A DNA stretch of 64,000 bases from Numida meleagris (taxonomy: Eukaryota > Chordata > Aves > Galliformes > Numididae). The position numbers were made by a program, and so were the translations under genes. Of the stretch, positions 34,291 through 44,265 are shown piece by piece. The stretch covers positions 146,658,851 through 146,722,850 of the forward strand of contig NC_034410.1 in NCBI RefSeq assembly GCF_002078875.1, read 5' to 3'. Under the pieces are notes generated by a model. It saw only the letters and a program-made list of their open reading frames with translations, was not told the DNA's origin and made no database searches. Within the stretch, counting starts at the first letter, position 1, and each line of letters begins with the position of its first letter.

Positions 34291-34367
34291 AGGATGGGAT
34301 GGGATGGGATGGGACAGGATGAGATGGGAAGGGATGAGATGGGATGTGATGGGGTGAGAAGGGAAGA
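34291..34367. repeat. (GGGAT)n pentanucleotide repeat, degenerate
   Basis: About 77 bp of 'gggat' units. The first five are near perfect; the rest drift to 'gagat', 'gtgat' and 'gggaa'. The G-rich strand could form structured DNA, but this is simply a decaying microsatellite. Confidence 0.92.
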
Positions 34368-35058
34368 AACGAGTGGTATTCATGTCCTTTGTCTCTAGAA
34401 GGAGCCAAGAGCGATTCCTTTGGTGCTCAGTTTAACTCTGATGAACCCCCTGAAGGTGAGGTCACGGGCATTCCATGCATCTCTGTGACATTTCTTTAAC
34501 CAGGCAGCAGGAAGGACAGTTTCACCAAGGACAGTGCTGTAATGTCACTGTCATGCAGACCTGAGTGCAAACAAGGTCTTGCTCACAGCTGATCCAAGGG
34601 GACCTTTTTGGGCTGCTAATCCCCAAAAGAAGAGCACAACCATGTTCCTGCTTATACAAGGGGGGAAAAAAAAAAACAAAGCTTGGGATGAGGATGAACC
34701 CTAGTGACAAGAAACATCTTTTCAGGGAAATGGACAACTAGGGATGGTGCAAAAAAACTGGGAGAGAGGGGAATAAAAACTGAAAAGAAGAAACTTCCAG
34801 TCCTATTTCCAGTACAGCTGGCTTAAACATTGCTGAAATCAGGGGAAATGCCAACTTTTTAAAACAAAGAAGCCACTGAGGTCTGTATCTGGACCCACAC
34901 CGAGGTGGGGCTGGAAATCCCCAAGAGCAGCCCCCAGCCCCCTTCTGGTCCCTGTATTAGCTCTGGCACTCACTCAGCATGGAAATGATGAGATGGGAGA
35001 AATTCTGGGCTCTACTTTGTCCCAGTGTCTCTTGGCCTGAAACTGGGCACTGCTGACA
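34368..35058. other. Unique sequence, nothing recognised
   Basis: An A run lies at about 34667-34677. No repeat or gene is recognised. Confidence 0.5.
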
Positions 35059-35360
35059 AGAGCCAAGCTCGATCCTCTTGTACCTCCCTACAGGGATTGA
35101 TGGGTATTGGTGAGATCACCTTCTGCCCCAGGATGAGCAGCCCCAGCTCTCCATTTCTCCTCCCAGCAGAACTACTCGAGGCCCTTGGTCACCATGGTGG
35201 CCCTCCATTGGACTCTCCCCAGTATGCCCAGCTCCCTCCTGCACTAGGGACCCAGCACTGGACCAAGTTGTCCAAGTGTGGACTCACCAGTGCTGAGCAG
35301 AGGGTCAGAATCACCTTCCTCAGTCTGCTGGCAATGCAGTCCACAACACAGTTAGCCTGT
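35059..35360 (-). mobile_element. CR1 internal fragment
   Basis: Reverse CR1 body without a 3' tail: 'cttgtacctccctacaggg', 'gagcagccccagctctcc', 'atggtggccctccattgg', 'actctccccagtatgccc' and 'ctcaccagtgctgagcagag'. It encodes ORF2 C-terminal sequence on the reverse strand, broken by stops. Its right end meets a forward CR1. Confidence 0.92.
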
Positions 35361-35365
35361 TAGAG

Positions 35366-35490
35366 GTGATCCTGGGCAGCCTGATCTAGTGGCTGGTAAA
35401 CCTGCCCATGGCATGGGGATTGGAACTAGATGATCTTTAAGGTCCCTCCAACCTAAAACATTCTATGATTCTGTAGCTCATTCTATGATT
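35366..35490 (+). mobile_element. CR1 3'-end fragment
   Basis: Forward CR1: 'gatcctgggcagcctgatct', 'catggggattggaactagat', 'gatctttaaggtccctccaa', then 'acattctatgattctg' followed by a second tail-like 'cattctatgatt'. It abuts the reverse CR1 in 5'-to-5' fashion. Confidence 0.94.
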
Positions 35491-37116
35491 ATTTGTGATG
35501 GGGGCACACTGCTGGCACTTGGCCCCAGACAGGACAGCTCTTGTGGGAGTCCATGGGATACAGCAACAAGGACAGGGGATGTTTGCAGGGAGACCCATGC
35601 TCTGACCCTGATTCATAGCCATCCTGAGGAGGAAAGCTGCTCCAGGTTGTGCTCCAGAACTTGTCTGTCCATGCATCCACTCCATGCAAAATCCTTCTTG
35701 GCCATTTCCCAAGAATGGGGAGGGGAGGTGTACATCCTTTCTGGCCTGGTTGGCAGGTACATCTCGGCCAAGCATTCCCCCCAGGGCAGCCCCACACAAC
35801 AGGGAGCTGGGTGCAAGCCATGCCTGCCTCTCAAATATCCCCCTTCTGTTCCCCCCCTCCCCAGCTCCTTCAGGGCAGCTGACACGGGGTCCACTTGGCT
35901 TCCTCACACTGAGAGCCAAGCCAGGTCACCGGTCACTGTTAGAAGACACCCTGGCTGGCACCCAGGGCTGACACCCGATGCATCACTACCTCCTGCTGGG
36001 AAGACACTGAACTCAGCCCCCACCCACAGGCTTCCCCCAGGGTTATTCCCAGCCCTTGCAGCTGGAGAGTGTGTGGATTGCATGGTTGCAGCACCCCAAA
36101 CACAAGGTGCATGGGCCAACCCCATCGTCCTGCACACTTGACTTTAATTGGTGCATCCCCTGAAGGTCCCCAGTGGGGAAGAGTACAGGTGATGCTTACA
36201 ATAGGGATGCAAGCAATGCTTTGGGTGTTGAGCTATTTGACTCACCAAGGGCTTTACTTCATGGAGAGAAGATGCCCTCCCTTACCCAGGGGCCTCCCCG
36301 TTGCAGGGAGCATCTCCAAATTCCTGAAGGTGCATGTTAACCGGCACAGACTGTGCTGGGAAACATAACAAGCCATGAGCTGCAGGGATCCACTTACAGT
36401 GCTGAGTTGGAGAGCTGGCAGCAGGGCTTGTGAGGCTCCAGCAGCAGGTAGCTTCTCAAGGGGTGACAAAATAGATCAGACTCCAGACTGGCACAGCCAG
36501 AGGTCCCAGCAGTAGGCTAGGGTTTCAGCCTGAAGGGACAGGTGGGCTGCAAGTGCGGAGCAACACAGCATGGCCACGGGCTCAGTAGAGTGGCCTGAGC
36601 ACATGATCCGACCACCCACAACATCTATAGGGTAAGAGCAAGCTGTGCGTTTGCAGTACCTCATATCACAGCAATAGCACATCAAGGCTGCACAGTCTTG
36701 GGTCTGCCTTGGAGCACCTCACAAGAACCTTCTCTTCCCAGTACACAGGACACAGCGCAAAATGTCCTTGGCAAACTGGTACCAGCACTAGTTCTTCTGG
36801 TCATTCTTTGCTCTACAGCCCCTCTACGAGCACGAGCCCTGAGCCAGGTCCTTTGATGCACTCAGACTGACTGCTGGCTCAGTCTCTTAATAGAGTCCAA
36901 TTGTCTATTTTTCATTATTGAACAATTCCCTTTATTGGGCTTTTGGGCTTGTCCAGGAAATCAAATCAATAGACTTCTCAAGGCAAGGGCTGGCTTTGTG
37001 TCCTCATCCTTTCACCAAAGATAATTTTCTTTCCCCCTTTGCCCACTGGCATTTCTGGGGCTAAAGTTTGGTGATCTGGAGGAGGGGGACTCTGTTTTTC
37101 TGGATCTCACCATTAT
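35491..37116. other. Unique GC-rich sequence, open on several frames
   Basis: The longest open frame of the window (218 codons, + strand 35485-36141) lies here. Reverse frames of 160, 110 and 93 codons overlap it, as expected for stop-poor GC-rich DNA. There is no domain, repeat pattern or splice evidence, and its start codon lies in a CR1 tail. It is not called as a gene. Confidence 0.5.
36870..37070. promoter_or_regulatory. Candidate conserved noncoding segment
   Basis: An AT-rich block contains 'gtccaattgtctatttttca' followed by 'attattgaacaattcc' and 'ctttattgggctt'. ATTGT and ACAAT SOX-type cores face each other, with a MEF2-like 'ctatttttca' between them. There is no repeat homology. 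Motif-based inference only. Confidence 0.25.
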
Positions 37117-37197
37117 CATAGAACCATAAAATGATTTTATTTGGAAGGGACCATTAAAGGCCATCTAGTCCAACTCCCTGCAATGAACAGGGACAGT
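37117..37197 (-). mobile_element. CR1 3'-end fragment
   Basis: Reverse CR1: 'tcatagaaccataaaatgat', 'ttggaagggaccattaaagg', 'catctagtccaactccctg', 'caatgaacagggacag'. It is the same type as 33361. Confidence 0.94.
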
Positions 37198-37386
37198 AGG
37201 GATGAATGTTCCCTGGATGCACCTTGGATGATGGGGCTGATCCCACAAGGGTGATAACTCAGGGGGAAAAGGTAACATGCAGGCACGAGTGATGTTGATG
37301 CTGGGTGGAGAGTGAGAGCCCATGTTGAAATGGTCCCATCCAGAGCTTCCAGCTTTACTCCTTGGGGCAGTAGAGCGTGGTTTTCA

Positions 37387-37445
37387 GAGAATCATAGAAT
37401 TATTAAGTTTATCTAGTCCAACCATCAACCCAACACCAGTCCCAT
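37387..37445 (-). mobile_element. CR1 3'-end fragment, internally deleted
   Basis: Reverse CR1: 'gaatcatagaattattaag' runs directly into 'tttatctagtccaaccatc', so the usual 'gttggaaaagaccactaagatc' block is missing (a deletion of about 20 bp). It ends at 'cccatgagcac'. Confidence 0.9.
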
Positions 37446-37510
37446 GAGCACTTGCTTATGGAGGTTACATGGGGGCTTTTCAGCTCAAGTTAATGGAAAC
37501 GTACATTATT

Positions 37511-37576
37511 CGGAAGTTGGACTCTATGATCCTTATAAGTCCCTTCCAACTTGGGATAATCTATGATTTGATTATG
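37511..37576 (+). mobile_element. CR1 3' terminus
   Basis: Forward CR1 end: 'cggaagttggactctatgat', 'ccttataagtcccttccaac', 'ttgggataatctatgattt'. It is about 66 bp, of the CR1-C-like type. Confidence 0.92.
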
Positions 37577-38796
37577 TTTTGTAGATGGGAACTGCTATAC
37601 CTCCTAGAGCGAGAATCACATGCGGCAGCACATTTGCATAACCTCTGGCAGCCCCAGTAATGCCAATCTGGGCAATGCTGCATGTTCTTGAAAGGCACAT
37701 CCAGTTAAACAGACACAGGACCACGCTGCATAGAGCACATCTGCCAGCCCTCCCCTCCCTCTCCCTTTGAGCCTTCCTACAAATGTCATGAAAATACATC
37801 ATCATGGAGGAGGAGAAAGACCCCAGGGAGGATCACACTCAGGAAAAGCCACTATCAGATATAATTGCTTCTATTAGCTACTGGGGACACCCTGAAAGTG
37901 CTACTGCTGACAATAAAATCAGTTCTTACAGGATATTTCCACCTTGTGAGACTGCAGGAAAATGATGGAAATCTGGCTAGGAGTGACCTCTAAAGGCTGC
38001 AAGGCTGAAGAAACTCAAAGAGAGGGATTTTCTGAGCAAAAGAAGAGGGTGCATGAGCCAAAGGTGGAGAATGGTAAATTGCTTCCTGTTTGGGTACATG
38101 GCCATAATACAGGAATAATGTATGTGTGTACATTTCTGCCTGCATGGAATGCACTACAGTGCCCGTGAGTGTGTCTGCAGAACCATATTGATGGACACTC
38201 ACACTCAATCCCAGCACTACCTCATGCCTTCTTGGTGGAGGACATGACCTTGCATGCATGGTTTCACACACAGGGAACACGTCATGAAGGAGTAGGATCC
38301 CTTGGAGACCTGTATTGTGCTTTGATCCTAGAAAGGAACATCAAAATTCCCCAACCTAGGGTTTTTTTTCAACATAGCCGCAGCTCAATGTAATCCGAGA
38401 GCTAGCAAAATTAAAATCACTCATCGCAGGATGTTGGCAGGGGGAGATTAATGCACTTCAGCCATGACAACTCGCAGGCCAGAGGGACATATGCTCCCAA
38501 AATTGTGAGGTGAGAAACTCATCACCCAGGGGGCCACAGACAGCTGAGCCCTGAGAGTGGGCAATGCCAAGTGGCCCAGGCTGGTGGGGTGCTCTGCATC
38601 CCTGTTGTGGGATGGGTTTGCTCCTCTTTTCTTCTCTAAATGCTCATTTCTGGGCAGAATTCTGTATCTGTGAGTGATCCTGGTGCCATTCTGTTCAACA
38701 AAATTCCCACTCCACCTGCAGTTTATTTGACTTCCTGGTGCATGTGAAATTGCTTCCATTCTCTGATGAAAAGAACCAGATTTACACAGTCTAATT
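37577..38796. other. Unique sequence
   Basis: No repeat is recognised. A small T run lies at about 38362. The segment 38380-38470 ('caatgtaatccgagagctag', 'attaaaatcactcatcgcag', 'ggggagattaatgcac') has TAATCC and ATTAA cores and CpGs. It may be conserved, but it is too weak to call separately. Confidence 0.5.
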
Positions 38797-39098
38797 GTCA
38801 CAGGACAAAGGAGAATGGCTATAAACTAAAAGAGGGGAAATTTAGGTTAGATGGCCAGGCACTGGCACAGGCTGCCCAAATGTGTTGTGGATTCCTTAAA
38901 AATCACCTACTTCCAACCCACTTGCAGTGTATGGTGGTTTATAGGGTAAATTCCCTATCCCTGGATGTGCCCAAGCCCAGATTAGACAGGGCCCCAGTCA
39001 GCCTGATCTAGTGGGGGGCAACCCCATCTATAGCAGAGGGGTTGGAACTAAATGGTCTTTAATGTCCCTTCCAATCCAAGCCATTCTGCAATTCTATA
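38797..39098 (+). mobile_element. CR1 element with internal foreign segment
   Basis: Forward CR1. 'gtcacaggacaaaggagaat' and 'aggggaaatttaggttagat' lead to 'caggcactggcacaggctgc'. About 60 bp of non-CR1-like text (38888-38947) interrupts before 'ttccctatccctggatgtgc' and the end 'ccaagccattctgcaattct'. It is of the older 'ggttggaactaaatggtctt' type. Confidence 0.92.
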
Positions 39099-39858
39099 AT
39101 TTTTGAAAAAAAATATATCTTCTGAGCCTACCATGGACAGCAATAACCCCCACAATGTTCTACATGATATGCAAGCAGCTTAGGAGAAATAGGGGAAGAG
39201 AAAGCTGCATTTAGAGAGACTCCAGCTTTGAGGAGCAGGAGCCTACAACAACAGGCATATTTACACCCAGCCAGCTGCTATTCCTACCTTGCATTTCACC
39301 CAAACTCACCAGGAGCTGTTCTCTTGATCAATCAAAACCCATTTTATAGGCATAGCTTGGCTCTTCTTGTAGAAATGTTCTCCCATGTCCTCCTTCTGCT
39401 AAGAACCACATCTGGGAATATCTGCAGACTGTGGCTATGCTACAGGGTCCTTGTTCTTCTGCAGGACCCTCACAGTGGGATAGGGCAGGTGAGCAAGTTG
39501 TATGGATGGACAGGTTTTCCCTGAGAGGTGCAGGTCCAGACACCGAGCTACTCTGTCTGGGCTTTTCATTTTCTCTCCCCTGCTCCGCTGGTCAGTTTTC
39601 CTTTGGCTCCTCCCCAGTAGACACAGCCCTCCTCTTGACAGCCCAGAGATGTTCTCCTTCCCTTCTGAAGGTCACCATCCCTGTTATGGGGCACCCTGAG
39701 GAATGAGTGGGGAGCTCTGAGAACTCACATTGATGCCCACAGCAGACACAAATGCCTACAGCCCCGAGATTCTACAGGGAAAAGGGATAAGACGTTGTCT
39801 TTGAAATATGAACTCTGCTGCTCTCCAGAAGCAGCTAGGGCACACAAAGGATCACACA
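39099..39858. other. Unique sequence, nothing recognised
   Basis: No repeat or gene is recognised. Frames of 91-98 codons overlap on the + strand without a domain. Confidence 0.5.
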
Positions 39859-39940
39859 ATCACAGAATCATAGGGGTTGGAAGGGACCTCTGGAGATCGT
39901 CTAGTCCAACCTCTCTGCTAAAGCAGATTCCCTAGAGTAG
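39859..39940 (-). mobile_element. CR1 3'-end fragment
   Basis: Reverse CR1: 'caatcacagaatcatagggg', 'ttggaagggacctctggaga', 'tcgtctagtccaacctctct', 'gctaaagcagattccctaga'. It is immediately followed by a second reverse CR1. Confidence 0.94.
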
Positions 39941-40331
39941 AAAGATTGTTGGAGTTGGAAGGTCATTTAGTCCAACTCCCCTGCTATGAACAGGGATATC
40001 TACAGCTTGATAAGGTTGCTTGTCCAGCTTGACCTTGAATGTCTCCAAGGACAGAGTATCCACCGCATCAGAAGACTGCACAGGAAAGTGTCCAGGTGGC
40101 CCCATCCACTTGACATCCCCCCTTAAGATATTGATAAGCATTGATAAGATCCCCATTCGGTCTTCTCTTCTCCAGGCTGAACAGACTCGGGTCTCTCAGC
40201 CTTTCCTCATAAGGGAGATGCTCCAGACTACTCTTCATCTTTGTAGCCCTCCACTGGAGGAGACTTTCCAGCAGTTCCCTGTCTTTCTTGAACTGGGGAA
40301 CCCAGAACTGGACAGTCATCCAGATGCAGTC
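39941..40331 (-). mobile_element. CR1 element, 3' part of an interrupted copy
   Basis: Reverse CR1 beginning 'ttggagttggaaggtcattt'. It continues through 'ccccattcggtcttctcttc', 'ccaggctgaacagactcggg', 'tgtagccctccactggagg' and 'cccagaactggacagtcatc'. The sequence is cut at 'cagatgcagtc' by a forward CR1 and resumes at 40510. The octamer tail is lost. Confidence 0.95.
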
Positions 40332-40504
40332 AAGCATTGGAACAGACTGCCCTGCAAAGTGGTGGTGTCACTGTCCCTGGATGTGTTCAAGAAATGTGGA
40401 GATGTGGTACTGAGGGACATAATTAGTGGACATGGTGGGAATGGGTTGGGATTGAATTTGATGATCTTAGAGATCTTTTCGAACCTTAACGATTCTATGA
40501 TTAT
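40332..40504 (+). mobile_element. CR1 3'-end copy nested in a reverse CR1
   Basis: Forward CR1: 'aagcattggaacagactgcc', 'gtccctggatgtgttcaag', 'ctgagggacataattagtgg', 'gatgatcttagagatctttt', 'ccttaacgattctatgatt'. It interrupts the reverse element at 39941-40690. The flanks 'ccagatgcagtc' and 'ccatgtgatctc' may be a decayed target-site duplication (7 of 12 bases alike). Confidence 0.95.
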
Positions 40505-40509
40505 ATTTT

Positions 40510-40690
40510 TCCATGTGATCTCACCAGGGCAGAATAGAGGGAGAGGATAACATCCCTTGGCCTGCTAGCCATGCTTTTTTAATGCACACCAGGATACTGT
40601 TGGCCTTCTTGGCTATGAGGGCACACAGCTGGCTCTTGATCAACCTATCGTCCACCAGGACACCTAGGACCTCAGCACACCTAGGACCTC
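40510..40690 (-). mobile_element. CR1 element, 5' part of the interrupted copy
   Basis: The reverse CR1 resumes after the nested copy: 'gatctcaccagggcagaata', 'ggcctgctagccatgctttt', 'accaggatactgttggcctt', 'caacctatcgtccaccagga'. The right end contains a 17-bp tandem duplication of 'cacctaggacctcagca' (40661-40692). Confidence 0.93.
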
Positions 40691-40692
40691 AG

Positions 40693-41870
40693 AAGACTCA
40701 GGAAATACCCTCTGCTGTTCTTGCCTCCCCTCACCCTTGGCCAGAGGCATTAGAGCAATGACACCCAAGCTAATCACTGATTTTGCTCATGCCCTATCAT
40801 GCACCAGGTGAGTGCCCACAAAATCCTCTGGATGCTGCTTTGTAGAGTTATCTTCTCATCATAGCTGTCAAAGTCCTCCTCTATCTGCCTCTCAAACTGC
40901 CCTCTGAGGAGGGGCTGGAGCTCTGAGCGCAACAAGGATGTTTCAGCATCACCACTGCTCATCACATTGCCATTCTTCATCATTTGTGCAAAGCCTGTTC
41001 CTTTGCATCTTCCAACAAAAAGATCCAGCTCATGTACTAGACCAGATCTTGGGGCACTCAACTAACCATGCAGCCTGCCAGGAGTCCACAGACCACTGGT
41101 GATGAGCAGAAATGATGGTCTCCTCTTCAACATTGTGGTTTCCTCTTCAAAATTTTGGTCTCCTTTTAAAAATAGTGGCTCCCAGAGCATCACCATAGTT
41201 CACAGCCAAGTGTTTGAGCTATCCATTAATAGGAATCCAACTGAAGACATGCAGAGGGGACCCCAGGAGCTCCATTCACCCCTAATGACTCCTCTAGAGA
41301 ACCCCCAGAACCACACCTACATCCTGTACTGTACCTTCTTCCCCTTTCCTACACCACCTCTTTATTTGCATGGCCAACAAAGAGCTACTTAGGGCTGATG
41401 CACATCTTGTGTCAGAGCCAAAGGCTGGCAAGATAGAGGCCCAGGCACTTTGAGGATTAAACACACTGTTTTATTGGTTGGAAGCAGAGCCAAAGTTGGT
41501 ATTTTCATGGAAGTTACCTGCTGGGGCATCTCTGCCCTATGTCAGGGTAGCATGGGGCAAGTCCAGCAAAGGCTCTTTCATATGTGGTTTTGGAGCCAAC
41601 CCTATGAGATCCTTAAAGCTTCTAGTCCAAAGGAAGTGGATCATCCCCAGATAAATGGATGAAAGTGGTTAATGGCTATTCCTCACCTTCTGTCCCAAAC
41701 CACTTACCATGGCCTTGAGCTCATCTGGGTGACATTTCAAGGTGTTACATAGAGGCAGAGTGACGTTATAAGGGAATTAACCACCTCCTCACCATAATGC
41801 ACATGATTATAATAGCTATTTGGGAGATCCCAGGTGCTCCCAGATAAGGACAGCCACAGTGGGTTGGTTT
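40693..41870. other. Unique sequence with one odd reverse frame
   Basis: No CR1 is recognised. The reverse 95-codon frame at 40774-41061 is listed separately. The rest shows no identifiable gene. Confidence 0.5.
40774..41061 (-). other. Unassigned 95-codon reading frame, possible decayed transposase
   Basis: The reverse frame is 95 residues and rich in acidic and basic residues (for example ERQIEEDFDSYDEK). An early stretch, RSGLVHELDLFVGRCKGTG, has the general shape of the SG-V-DF--Y-GKGTG segment of piggyBac-type transposases. The remainder does not resemble that family to me. There are no terminal repeats or TTAA ends identified, and no start context worth citing. It may be chance. Confidence 0.15.
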
Positions 41871-42000
41871 CCATAGAGCCATAGAACCATAGAATGGTTT
41901 ATATTGGAAGGGACCTTAAAGATTGCCTAGTTCAACCTCCTGCCACGTGCAGGTTTGCTACCCATTAGATCAGGTTGCTCAGAGCCCTGTCCAACCTGGT
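41871..42000 (-). mobile_element. CR1 3'-end fragment
   Basis: Reverse CR1: 'ccatagagccatagaaccat', 'agaatggtttatattggaag', 'ggaccttaaagattgcctag', 'gatcaggttgctcagagccc', 'tgtccaacctgg'. It ends where the 'cttgaacacctcc' block would begin. Confidence 0.93.
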
Positions 42001-42754
42001 ATCCATGCTACACTGAATCAGGCCTTGTCTCCATCACCCCATGAACAGCCTGCCTTTGCCTGCTTAAAAACCCATGCTATCCTGATTTTCTGAGGGGATC
42101 CATTTATTTTCGCACCAGCATGTACTGAACACCCAGGTAGCAACTTTTCACACAAGTGGTCAATGGGACTGAGAGGACTTTGAGGATGGACAGCTTGACA
42201 CTGGCCAACCCAACAATGCCTGCTGTTTTGGGGAGCTCCATCATTGTACAGGACATTTGAAATGGGATAAGGGTGTTAGATAAGGGAGGCAGCAAAGGGA
42301 TGGTTCAAAACAAGGACAAGAGAGATCTCAAAGCCACATGATGGATAGCCAGAGAATGGATGAAATCCGGAAAAACTATCCAGCACAATAAATGTGTTAG
42401 GGAGACAAAGAAACAAACTGAAGAAGCCCAGTGTAGGTGGATGAATGAGTGATAGATGTATGGCACTGCTGAATAAGTGGTGGATACCAGGGTGGGAGGA
42501 CACTGCAGACAGGCAGAGGGACGCATGCACTGGAGCTGTGTGTAACCTCATTCCCTGTGCGCAAGTCACTTGCCTGCAGTCCCCTTGGGTCCCCTTTAAA
42601 AGAGCATTTCCAGAAACTGCTTCATAAACATTATGGGAGGGCTTGGGAGGTGGGGTGGTGGGGAAGAGGAGATTGTTCCCAACTCGCCAGGTTGTCTTCA
42701 ACAGAAAATGAGCCTTAAACAAATGAGGCTCAGTTTATCCGGGCTTCAAACACT
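42001..42754. other. Unique sequence, nothing recognised
   Basis: The 148-codon reverse frame at 42276-42722 has no domain and sits in unique DNA. It is not called. Confidence 0.5.
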
Positions 42755-42772
42755 CACACACACACACACACA
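42755..42772. repeat. (CA)n microsatellite
   Basis: About nine CA units between 'aacact' and 'ttcaaag', followed by A-rich text to 42852. Confidence 0.92.
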
Positions 42773-42869
42773 TTCAAAGAACATCTCAAAAACAAAACAA
42801 AAACTGGGGAGAAAAAAAAAATCAAAAGTTAAAAAGAAGAATTAAAAAAAAAGCTCTATATTTTAGAGT

Positions 42870-43060
42870 CAGCTGAGAAGTGACAAAGTAATTTGCTCCT
42901 GGCAGTCTATCACGGCAGTCTAATTCCCAGTGACACCATTCAGCTGCTGACTACACTAACTGTCAGAGTCAATTAGCCAGGAGCCAGCAGCGCAAAGTGT
43001 TTACGGGTGCTAAAATTCACTCCACACGCTGTGCGGAAGTGAGAAAAAATTACTTTGAGG
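42870..43060. promoter_or_regulatory. Candidate conserved noncoding segment
   Basis: The repeat-free segment includes 'gacaaagtaatttgctcc', 'agtctatcacggcagtctaa', 'gagtcaattagccaggagcc' and 'cgctgtgcggaagtgag'. Five CpGs, ATTA-type cores and a long unstructured order with no repeat ancestry suggest constraint. Inferred only. Confidence 0.25.
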
Positions 43061-43510
43061 GAAGGGGGGAAATTCAAGTGGTTGGTTTAACACTAACGTT
43101 TGCCTCTGCCACGCCCCAAGACAGGAGCAGAGCCTGGAGGATACTGGGAGAAAGGGCAGAACAAAGAGTGTCCAGGGGCTTTGGGGTGCCTGGGTCTGTT
43201 CAGTCATGGAGCTCACCACGATGGGAAGTGAGACAGATCCTGTGACAGAACTGGGATGCAAGTCAGTGGGGCCAGCTGCAGGAGGCAATGGGGTTGCAGG
43301 ATTTCCCCATCCCTGCAGAAGCTGTGGTTTAGAGAGCCAAGAACTGGGCATCCACCCTTCCATGGATGGTGTGCATTCACTGCAGGATGCCTGGTAGAGA
43401 AATAACACAGCTTTCCTGCCACTAAGGCCACATGTCTGCATGGACAATATTCCCAGGCCACATTCACCACCCCTTGCTCCTTGCAGGGTGAGTAAGATCA
43501 TCACAGATCC
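43061..43510. other. Unique sequence, nothing recognised
   Basis: No repeat is recognised. Overlapping frames at 43010-43504 on both strands have no domain. Confidence 0.5.
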
Positions 43511-43642
43511 ACAGAATCACAAAATCATAGGAGTTGGAAGGGAGCTCTGGAAATCATCATGTCCAACCCCACTGCTAAAGCAAGTTCCCAACAGCAGGTC
43601 ACAAAGGAAAGTGTCCAGATGGGTCTTTAATTGTCTCCAGAG
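43511..43642 (-). mobile_element. CR1 fragment with 3' end
   Basis: Reverse CR1: 'cagaatcacaaaatcatagg', 'agttggaagggagctctgga', 'catgtccaaccccactgcta', 'gaaagtgtccagatgggtct', 'aattgtctccagag'. It is the same type as 39859. Confidence 0.93.
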
Positions 43643-43654
43643 CACTGGAGATGT

Positions 43655-43820
43655 GAAGCACTTATTTACTGTAAAGGTGATGGAGTACTAGCACAGGTTG
43701 CCCAGAGAGGCTATAGAGTCTCCTCCTTGGAGATCTTCAAACCCACCTGGACATGGTCCTAGGCACCAGCTCTAGTGGCCCTGCTGGAGGAGATTCTGGA
43801 CCCAGAGGACCTTTCCAACC
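43655..43820 (+). mobile_element. CR1 3' fragment ending in a satellite array
   Basis: Forward CR1: 'aagcacttatttactgtaaa', 'agcacaggttgcccagagag', 'ctccttggagatcttcaaac', 'ccacctggacatggtcctag', 'aggacctttccaacc'. Instead of the 'attctatg' tail, the sequence runs straight into an AAGGC repeat. Confidence 0.92.
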
Positions 43821-44087
43821 TTGGGAAGGCAAGGCAAAGAAAAGCGAGGTGAGGTGAGGTGAGGCAAGGCAAGGCAAGGTGAGGCGAGGCAAGAAAGGGA
43901 AGTGAAAGGAAATGAAAGGAAAGGCAAGAAAGGGCAAGGCAAGGCAAAGGCAAGGCAAGGCAAGGCAAGGCAAGACAAGACAAGGAAAAGAAAGGCAAGG
44001 CAAGGCAAGGCAAGGCAAGGCAAGGCAAGGCAAGGCAAGGCAAGGCAAGGCAAGGCAAGGCAAGGCAAGGCAAGGCAAGGCAAGGCA
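43821..44087. repeat. (AAGGC)n pentanucleotide array, left of gap
   Basis: The left part is degenerate ('gaggtgaggt', 'gaaatgaaagg'). From about 43935 it becomes regular and is near perfect AAGGC from 43994 into the gap. Long frames on both strands through it (Lys/Arg/Gln/Gly or Leu/Pro/Cys/Ala periodic) are repeat artefacts. Confidence 0.97.
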
Positions 44088-44167
44088 NNNNNNNNNNNNN
44101 NNNNNNNNNNNNNNNNNNNNNNNNNNNNNNNNNNNNNNNNNNNNNNNNNNNNNNNNNNNNNNNNNNN
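44088..44167. other. Assembly gap (80 N)
   Basis: Exactly 80 undetermined bases lie inside a pentanucleotide array. The unit changes from AAGGC on the left to GGAAA on the right, so the true length and the switch point are unknown. Confidence 0.99.
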
Positions 44168-44265
44168 AAGGAAAGGAAAGGAAAGGAAAGGAAAGGAAAG
44201 GAAAGGAAAGGAAAGGAAAGGAAAGGAAAGGAAAGGAAAGGAAAGGAAAGGAAAGGAAAGGAAAA
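44168..44265. repeat. (GGAAA)n pentanucleotide array, right of gap
   Basis: About 19 perfect GGAAA units run to the 3' end of a reverse CR1. Confidence 0.97.

Noticed and set aside
34291..34367. GGGAT repeat considered as an interstitial telomere
   Set aside because: The vertebrate telomere unit is TTAGGG. This is a degenerate pentanucleotide without that unit.
35485..36141. Longest open reading frame in the window (218 codons, + strand)
   Set aside because: Its start lies in a CR1 tail. Several long frames are open on the opposite strand, as expected in GC-rich, stop-poor DNA. No domain, repeat or splice signal is visible.
42276..42722. Reverse frame of 148 codons
   Set aside because: It looks like chance translation of unique DNA. 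There is no domain, and codon and amino-acid patterns do not stand out.
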